A DNA stretch of 64,000 nt. Source: Acetobacter pomorum (GTDB lineage Bacteria > Pseudomonadota > Alphaproteobacteria > Acetobacterales > Acetobacteraceae). The notes beneath the pieces are model-generated. The model did no database searches. It saw nothing but the letters and a program-made list of their open reading frames with translations, and was not told the DNA's origin. The translations under genes were made by a program, and so were the position numbers. Below, piece by piece: positions 59,437 through 64,000 of the stretch; position 1 is the stretch's first letter; the number at the start of each line of letters is the position of its first letter. The stretch is from positions 248,001 to 312,000 of the forward strand of contig NZ_PEBQ01000144.1 in the NCBI RefSeq assembly GCF_002738225.1. The letters run 5' to 3'.

Positions 59437-59868
59437 ATGAACGTAAAACGGATGCGGACAAGACACCATCGTTCCAACGGGAACAATGGGAGTTCCCGAC
59501 AACTGAATGGACAGATTCCGATGAACAGGAATCATGTTTTTGATAGTCATGGCCCGGATGTGCGCGTAAGAGGCACAGCCCAGCAGCTTTTTGAAAAATA
59601 CCTCCAGCTTGGCCGTGATTCCACAGGTAGCGGAGACCGCGTGGCAGCGGAAGCTTACTTCCAGCATGCCGAACATTATTTCCGCATTATGAATGCCATG
59701 GCGCAAGCTGCGCAGCAAAGCCAGCAGGAACGTGCCGAGCGCCTTGCCGCACGCCAGCAGCGGGCTGCTGCGCATGCGAATGAGGAAGGTGAAGATCGGC
59801 AGGAGCAGGACCCTCAGCCCGATGTTCGGGAAGAATCTGCGCCTCAGCCTGAGCTTTCCGAAGGCTAA
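59437..59868 (+). CDS. DUF4167 domain-containing protein
   Basis: A 143-residue hydrophilic protein whose N-terminal basic stretch (RMRTRHHRSNG) and central domain VRVRGTAQQLFEKYLQLGRDSTGSGDRV / AEAYFQHAEHYFRIMNA match the DUF4167 family found downstream of prmC in alphaproteobacteria. The rest is Gln/Glu/Arg-rich and probably disordered. Function is unknown; RNA or nucleoid contact is only a guess from the basic N-terminus. Confidence 0.9.
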   Translation: MNVKRMRTRHHRSNGNNGSSRQLNGQIPMNRNHVFDSHGPDVRVRGTAQQLFEKYLQLGRDSTGSGDRVAAEAYFQHAEHYFRIMNAMAQAAQQSQQERAERLAARQQRAAAHANEEGEDRQEQDPQPDVREESAPQPELSEG

Positions 59869-59966
59869 AAATCTTCAGATTTCTTGCTGCCCTGCTTCTG
59901 ATTTCTGGAAGCGGGGTAGGCGAGCCATAAAAGATGTATAGGCCGCAACATTCGGCTGATTACAGA

Positions 59967-60009
59967 TTGTGTGTAAAACACACAAACAGCTTTACAAGTA
60001 TTTACTTGT
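59967..60009. repeat. Two adjacent inverted repeats near the tRNA gene
   Basis: TTGTGTGT (59967-59974) pairs with ACACACAA (59978-59985) around AAA, and ACAAGTA (59994-60000) pairs with TACTTGT (60003-60009) around TT. They lie on the 3' side of the minus-strand tRNA gene and could be part of its 3' processing or termination, or an operator. No T-run supports a classic terminator. Confidence 0.5.
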
Positions 60010-60041
60010 TAGAGCTTTAACCTATTGATTTTTAGGGAATT

Positions 60042-60116
60042 TGGTAGCGGCGGAAGGATTTGAACCTCCGACCAAGGGATTATGATTCCCCTGCTCTACC
60101 ACTGAGCTACGCCGCC
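60042..60116 (-). tRNA. tRNA with anticodon CAT (Met, elongator-like), CCA encoded
   Basis: Read on the minus strand, the 5' GGCGGCG pairs with CGCCGCT before A and encoded CCA; the first pair is a G-U wobble. The anticodon loop ATCATAA (CAT at 60082-60084) sits in a GGGGA/TCCCT stem. The CAT anticodon can belong to elongator Met, initiator Met or lysidine-modified Ile2. The lack of three G-C pairs next to the anticodon argues against initiator; elongator Met is favoured over Ile2 but not proven. Confidence 0.85.
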
Positions 60117-60215
60117 ATCATGTGATGGCGCTGATCTACCTGATTCTTCGTGATGCCGTCAACCCGGTTTGGAGGATTTTGTCATAAAAATAATCAGGTA
60201 AGAGAATAAAAGGGC

Positions 60216-60674
60216 TTACTGGCCCAAATTTCCCGCGCCAAAAATGTAATTGCTCACCTGTTGCTCAAGGCTTGTGGGTTCCAGCGTATGTGTCAGCATA
60301 CCGCCGGGGGAGACCATGGTGGCGGATGTGCCGGGTTCAATCATCAAGGCATTTTCGGATGAAAGCGTGGCGCTGCTAATTGTCAGCGTGCTGTCCTGCG
60401 GCAGATGCAGGGCACCATCCAGTGTAAAGTGCACAAAAGCCAACTGGGTGGCAGGGTCCAACACAATGGATGAAACCCGACCCACTTTTACACCGGCAAT
60501 ATCAACATCTGCCCCACGTTCCAGCCCGTTGGCAGATACAAAGCGGGCAGAAAGGGCATAACTGTCTGTTCCGGGGGCTTTTTGGGTGCCATGTGCATAA
60601 ACGGCAAAACCCAAAGTGGCTGCCAGAACTGCTCCACTAAAAAGACACGCGCCTGCACGATTTTGCCTGCTCAT
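60216..60674 (-). CDS. mlaD: MCE/MlaD-type lipid-transport protein
   Basis: A 152-residue protein with one N-terminal membrane anchor (about residues 8-28) and an MCE domain (ALSARFVSANGLERGADVDIAGVKVGRVSSI, then LPQDSTLTISSATL). MlaD subunits form a hexameric periplasmic substrate channel of ABC-type phospholipid transporters. The usual ABC, permease and MlaC partners are not adjacent here; it lies alone between a tRNA gene and divergent uppP. The assignment to Mla rather than another MCE system is tentative. Confidence 0.85.
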   Translation of the reverse strand: MSRQNRAGACLFSGAVLAATLGFAVYAHGTQKAPGTDSYALSARFVSANGLERGADVDIAGVKVGRVSSIVLDPATQLAFVHFTLDGALHLPQDSTLTISSATLSSENALMIEPGTSATMVSPGGMLTHTLEPTSLEQQVSNYIFGAGNLGQ

Positions 60675-60796
60675 GAGTGTGTTTTCATCCTGAATAATGA
60701 TGTTGTGTTACAAGATTAGCATGAATCCTTGCAGCATGGGGGCGCATGGTGCAAGGACAGGCAGCAAAGTTGTGCCAGCGTGGGTTGTAACTGCAT

Positions 60797-61645
60797 ATGT
60801 CGTTTCTTCAGGCTATCATTATCGCTCTTCTTCAGGGAGCAACAGAACTCTTTCCCGTAAGTAGCCTTGGACATGCTGTTATTCTGCCGGCGTTGTTCCA
60901 TTGGTCTTATGATCCGCATGACCCGGCATTTCTGCCGTTTCTGGTTATGCTGCATCTGGGCACCTCTGTGGCGCTGCTGGTTTTTTTCTGGAAAGACTGG
61001 CTGGCCATATTCAAAGGGGCCAGTGGCAGCTGCGGCCAGCGCATGCAAATGGAAAGCCTGCATATTTTATGGTTGCTGATAGTTGCCACCATTCCTGCTG
61101 TTGTGGTGGGGGGACTGTTTGAGCATTTTTTGCGTAATCTGTTTGGGTCTGCCTCATCTGCTGCCATCTTTCTGTTTTTGAATGGCCTGCTTTTGCTGGT
61201 GGTCGAACGTCTGCGCAGCACTATGGTGCGCAAAAACGTCAATTCCGTTGCCAGCATGACATCACGTGATGCGGTGATTATTGGCCTGTTTCAGTGCCTT
61301 GCATTTTTTCCGGGCCTTTCACGCTCTGGGGCCACCATTTGTGGTGGTCTGCTGCGGGGGCTGCACCATGATACAGCAGCACGCTTTTCCTTTCTGATGG
61401 CGCAGCCAGTCATTCTGGCCGCCACAGTGCGTGAAGCCTTCAAGATGCGGCATCTGGAACTGCAACCGGGGCAGATGCGCATTGCCGTGGTGGCGGCTGT
61501 TGTTTCCGGCCTGACAGCGCTGCTCAGCACTGCGTTTTTAATGCGGTATTTCCGTGATCATGATAGATGGGCGCTTTCTCCCTTTGCGTGGTACTGCATG
61601 GGTGTGGGCGGTATTGCGACCATTCTGTTCCATTTTATGCACTGA
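60797..61645 (+). CDS. uppP: Undecaprenyl-diphosphatase UppP (BacA)
   Basis: Recycles undecaprenyl diphosphate to the monophosphate carrier of peptidoglycan and polysaccharide precursors. The 282-residue membrane protein has both family motifs, GATELFPVSSLGH (about residues 14-26) and PGLSRSGATICGG (about 175-187), with multiple membrane helices. It diverges from mlaD. An 8-bp inverted repeat TCCTTGCA/TGCAAGGA (60726-60757) lies in the promoter region. Confidence 0.94.
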   Translation: MSFLQAIIIALLQGATELFPVSSLGHAVILPALFHWSYDPHDPAFLPFLVMLHLGTSVALLVFFWKDWLAIFKGASGSCGQRMQMESLHILWLLIVATIPAVVVGGLFEHFLRNLFGSASSAAIFLFLNGLLLLVVERLRSTMVRKNVNSVASMTSRDAVIIGLFQCLAFFPGLSRSGATICGGLLRGLHHDTAARFSFLMAQPVILAATVREAFKMRHLELQPGQMRIAVVAAVVSGLTALLSTAFLMRYFRDHDRWALSPFAWYCMGVGGIATILFHFMH

Positions 61646-61660
61646 GCCAGAAACAATTTG

Positions 61661-63187
61661 ATGGAAGATCTTTCTGGTTCGCCACGGCGCAAGTCCTTAC
61701 AGCGTATTGAAAAAGAAAACAGCACGCAGCGTCTAAGCCGGACACTGGGGCCTTTACAACTCACCATGTTGGGGGTGGGCTCTACAATTGGTGCTGGTAT
61801 TTATGTCATGACAGGTACAGCGGCGGCCAATTATGCGGGGCCGTCCATTTTACTGTCATTTATTGTGGCGGGCATTGCCTGCCTTTTTACCGCTCTTTCC
61901 TATGGGGAGCTGGCATCTTCCATGCCGGTTTCCGGCTCTGCCTATACCTATGCTTATGTTTCCATGGGGGAACGCTGGGCGTGGGCCGTTGGCTGGTTGC
62001 TTTTGCTGGAATACGGCATTTCCTGCGCGGGGGTTGCTGCCGGGTTTTCGGGCTATGCGGTCAGTCTGTTGCAGGATTTTGGCGTGCATGTGCCATCTGC
62101 ATTTTCCAACACCACGCTACAAGTGGCGTTTGAGGGCGCTACCCGTCATGTTGCCGCAGGCTGGCGAGTAGATGCAGTGGGAGCATTTTCTATTCTGGCA
62201 GTTTCTTTTCTGCTGGTTTTGGGGGTGCGTGAATCTTTTAAAATCAATGCCCTGATTGTTTTTCTCAAAGTGGGTGTCTTGGCCCTGTTTGTCGCTCTTG
62301 GCGTGTGGCAGGTGCATCCGTCTTACTGGTCTCCCTTTATTCCAAGGTATGAAGGGGGGTTCCGTTTCGGCTTTCCCGGTATTTTTCGTGCGGCATCGGT
62401 TATCTTTTTTGCCTATGTCGGGTTTGAGGCCGTTTCCACCGCTGCGGGAGAGGCCCGAAACCCACGGCGGGATATTCCGGTAGGTATCGTGCTTTCGCTC
62501 ATTATCTGCACGGTTGTGTACATGATTGTCGCGGCCGTGCTGATAGGCGTGGTGCCGTGGCAGACACTGGATGTGGCAGACCCTCTGGCCATAGCCGTTA
62601 ACGCCATGCATCAGCCGTGGCTGGCTTTGTTTGTAAAACTGGGCGCCGTTATTGGCCTGTGTTCTGTTTTGATGGGCCTGTTATATGCCCAAAGCCGCAT
62701 CTTTTTTGCCATGGCAGAAGATGGGTTGCTGATGCCGATGTTCAGTAAATTGCACCCGCGTTTTCAAACGCCGTGGATTGGCAGCATTGTGCTGGGGCTT
62801 GGTGTGGCGCTGGCTACCGCCACATTGCCAATTGATATTATTGGGGATCTTGTCAGCCTTGGTACGGCAGTGGCGTTTGGGATTGTCTGCTTTACCGTTA
62901 TCTGGGTGCGCAACAAGGCGCCGGAAATTCCACGCCGTTTCAGTGTGCCTGGGGGTGGCTTTACCGTAAAGGGCATCTGGTTGGGCTATGTACCGCTGTT
63001 GGGTATGTTCTTTTGCGCGGTTATGGTTGCCCCACTTTGTGTGGATATGCTTCTGGCCCTGTATAAAGGGGACCCCATACCGTTGCTGTTGTTGCTTACA
63101 TATGCCGGAATAGGGTGGGCCAGCTATCGCTTTTATGGTCATGTCCATTCCCGCCTAGGGCGGGAACAGCGTGAAAAAGCCAAATAA
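61661..63187 (+). CDS. Amino-acid permease (APC family, cationic-type)
   Basis: A 508-residue transporter with about 12 membrane segments. The N-terminus has LTMLGVGSTIGAGIYVMTG, the unwound helix 1 of APC proteins, and later FFAYVGFEAVSTAAGEARNPRRDIPVGI, the helix 6-7 signature. Similarity to cationic/branched amino-acid APC members is by motif only; the substrate is not determined. The ATG at 61661 is chosen over TTG 61658. Its stop abuts the stop of the next gene. Confidence 0.92.
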   Translation: MEDLSGSPRRKSLQRIEKENSTQRLSRTLGPLQLTMLGVGSTIGAGIYVMTGTAAANYAGPSILLSFIVAGIACLFTALSYGELASSMPVSGSAYTYAYVSMGERWAWAVGWLLLLEYGISCAGVAAGFSGYAVSLLQDFGVHVPSAFSNTTLQVAFEGATRHVAAGWRVDAVGAFSILAVSFLLVLGVRESFKINALIVFLKVGVLALFVALGVWQVHPSYWSPFIPRYEGGFRFGFPGIFRAASVIFFAYVGFEAVSTAAGEARNPRRDIPVGIVLSLIICTVVYMIVAAVLIGVVPWQTLDVADPLAIAVNAMHQPWLALFVKLGAVIGLCSVLMGLLYAQSRIFFAMAEDGLLMPMFSKLHPRFQTPWIGSIVLGLGVALATATLPIDIIGDLVSLGTAVAFGIVCFTVIWVRNKAPEIPRRFSVPGGGFTVKGIWLGYVPLLGMFFCAVMVAPLCVDMLLALYKGDPIPLLLLLTYAGIGWASYRFYGHVHSRLGREQREKAK

Positions 63188-64000
63188 TCAGTCGTTCAAC
63201 GGGTAAGAGGCCAACAGCCGCTTTTGGCGCTGCCAGAGGCGCACGCCCTCCCACAAATTGGTGGGAGACCAGCCAGCTTTCTTCTTTTTGGCACCAATAC
63301 GGAAACTTTCCCGATAATGGTGGAACTGGGCAGCATAGGCCTCGCGCAATGTGGTGCGGGAATCCCAGATATGGATAGCTTCCGAGCCTACGCCATTGAT
63401 TTCGATAATTTCGAAATCCTTGCCTTCACGCAGCGCTTTGGCTGAGCGGAATTTCACATCAATGCGCCCGAAGTGAAAATCGGGAATATCCTGCATGATG
63501 GCATCAATCTGGCGGGTCAGTTCCGGTGTAATATCTGCCTTGCCGTTGCGGAAAATGGCGCCTTTGCAATGGTTGCCGGCAAACACCAGTTCCAGTTCTT
63601 CACCATCTGGCAAAACTTCGTGCAGGCAGTGGGCAAGGCGTGGCGTGTAGATATGCAGCACTTTACTGGTGCGGCCATCTTTTTGCAGCAGTTGCAGCAC
63701 GGTATCACGCCCGTTCCCCCGTAGGGCAGGAATATCCTTATAAGTGAGAGACGATATTTCCCCCACGGGGCTGTCAGGATGGCGAATATAGAACAGCCCG
63801 GCTTCGTGCTTCCACGGAATCAGCTTTTGTATCACCAGCCGGATCTTGCGGGGGAAAGCAGCAAGAGCTGCTTTAAGTTCTTCCTCCGTGCGCACAAGTT
63901 TTACGCCTGTGCCATTACACCCAATATCGGGCTTAACCACCACTGGCAGTGCCAGCCCCTTGGCCTGCATAGCTGTGTGGGCGCGTGCAAGATCATGCTT
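63188..64000 (-). CDS. ATP-grasp family protein, 5' end cut by window edge
   Basis: The frame stays open to the window edge, so at least 270 residues are the C-terminal part of a longer protein. It shows an ATP-grasp core: VVKPDIGCNGTGV, RLVIQKLIPWKHEAG and the metal-binding FEIIEINGVGSE. D-Ala-D-Ala ligase-like or carboxylate-amine ligase annotations both fit; the substrate is unknown. An in-frame ATG at 63970 is unlikely to be the true start because coding appears to continue upstream. Confidence 0.8.
   Translation of the reverse strand, partial: KHDLARAHTAMQAKGLALPVVVKPDIGCNGTGVKLVRTEEELKAALAAFPRKIRLVIQKLIPWKHEAGLFYIRHPDSPVGEISSLTYKDIPALRGNGRDTVLQLLQKDGRTSKVLHIYTPRLAHCLHEVLPDGEELELVFAGNHCKGAIFRNGKADITPELTRQIDAIMQDIPDFHFGRIDVKFRSAKALREGKDFEIIEINGVGSEAIHIWDSRTTLREAYAAQFHHYRESFRIGAKKKKAGWSPTNLWEGVRLWQRQKRLLASYPLND

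Noticed and set aside
58924..59775. 283-codon minus-strand frame over prmC end and DUF4167 gene
   Set aside because: It covers two plausible plus-strand genes, has no recognisable motif, and reads as a shadow of their codon bias.

Overview
The window looks like core chromosome of an acetic acid bacterium (Acetobacteraceae, most like Acetobacter). I infer this from the protein sequences and several alphaproteobacterial signatures: a GTTC-N7-GTTC LexA operator before lexA, an aerobic-type cobS-cobT pair, the recG/sdhE/mfd neighbourhood, UbiG, a DUF4167 protein next to prmC, and moderately high GC. I see 59 protein genes and two tRNA genes. I see no insertion sequence, prophage, CRISPR array or plasmid-type gene. 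Genes are tightly packed, many with start/stop overlaps.

Layout. 0-9.6 kb: plsC diverges from the coupled pair tamA-tamB (outer-membrane assembly); then xthA and an M19 dipeptidase. 9.6-14 kb: a structured intergenic region with a consensus DnaA box, uvrC, pgsA, a lipoprotein gene, moaD and moaE. 14-18.6 kb: a biotin locus, bioA divergent from bioF-bioH-bioCD, in which BioC and BioD are one fused protein. 18.6-23.5 kb: lexA with its operator, moeA, rpmG, ftsB, eno and a DUF3429 membrane protein. 23.5-26.1 kb: the thiazole/thiamine operon thiO-thiS-thiG-thiE behind two hairpins. 26.1-32.3 kb: recG divergent from sdhE-mfd. 32.3-35.8 kb: a secreted protein of unknown function, an SLC10A7-like transporter and a PLP-dependent decarboxylase.

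35.8-41.2 kb: cobT-cobS and a J-domain protein on the minus strand, then bolA coupled to a LolA-like lipoprotein, lipB and tRNA-Leu(GAG). 41.2-45 kb: galU coupled to a phosphogluco/phosphomannomutase, then moaA. 45-49.6 kb: a BioC-like methyltransferase diverging from comF, grxC, a DUF1178 protein, a DUF2147 protein and a Tat-exported lactonase-type propeller. 49.6-59.9 kb: ubiG divergent from lysC, a nitronate monooxygenase, rodZ, ispG, hisS, prfA and prmC, with a small secreted protein inserted on the minus strand between prfA and prmC, then the DUF4167 protein. 60-64 kb: a tRNA with anticodon CAT, a lone MCE/MlaD-type protein, uppP, an amino-acid permease and an ATP-grasp protein cut by the window edge.

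How the genes work together. Biotin, thiamine, molybdopterin (moaA, moaD, moaE, moeA), lipoate (lipB), isoprenoid (ispG) and quinone (ubiG) synthesis are all represented. Repair is represented by xthA, uvrC, lexA, recG and mfd. Envelope biogenesis is represented by plsC, pgsA, tamAB, ftsB, rodZ, uppP and mlaD. I found no clearly novel multi-gene system. The least ordinary features are the BioC-BioD fusion, the gene inserted between prfA and prmC, hairpins in place of a recognisable TPP riboswitch before thiO, the structured region before uvrC, and a few uncharacterised secreted proteins.
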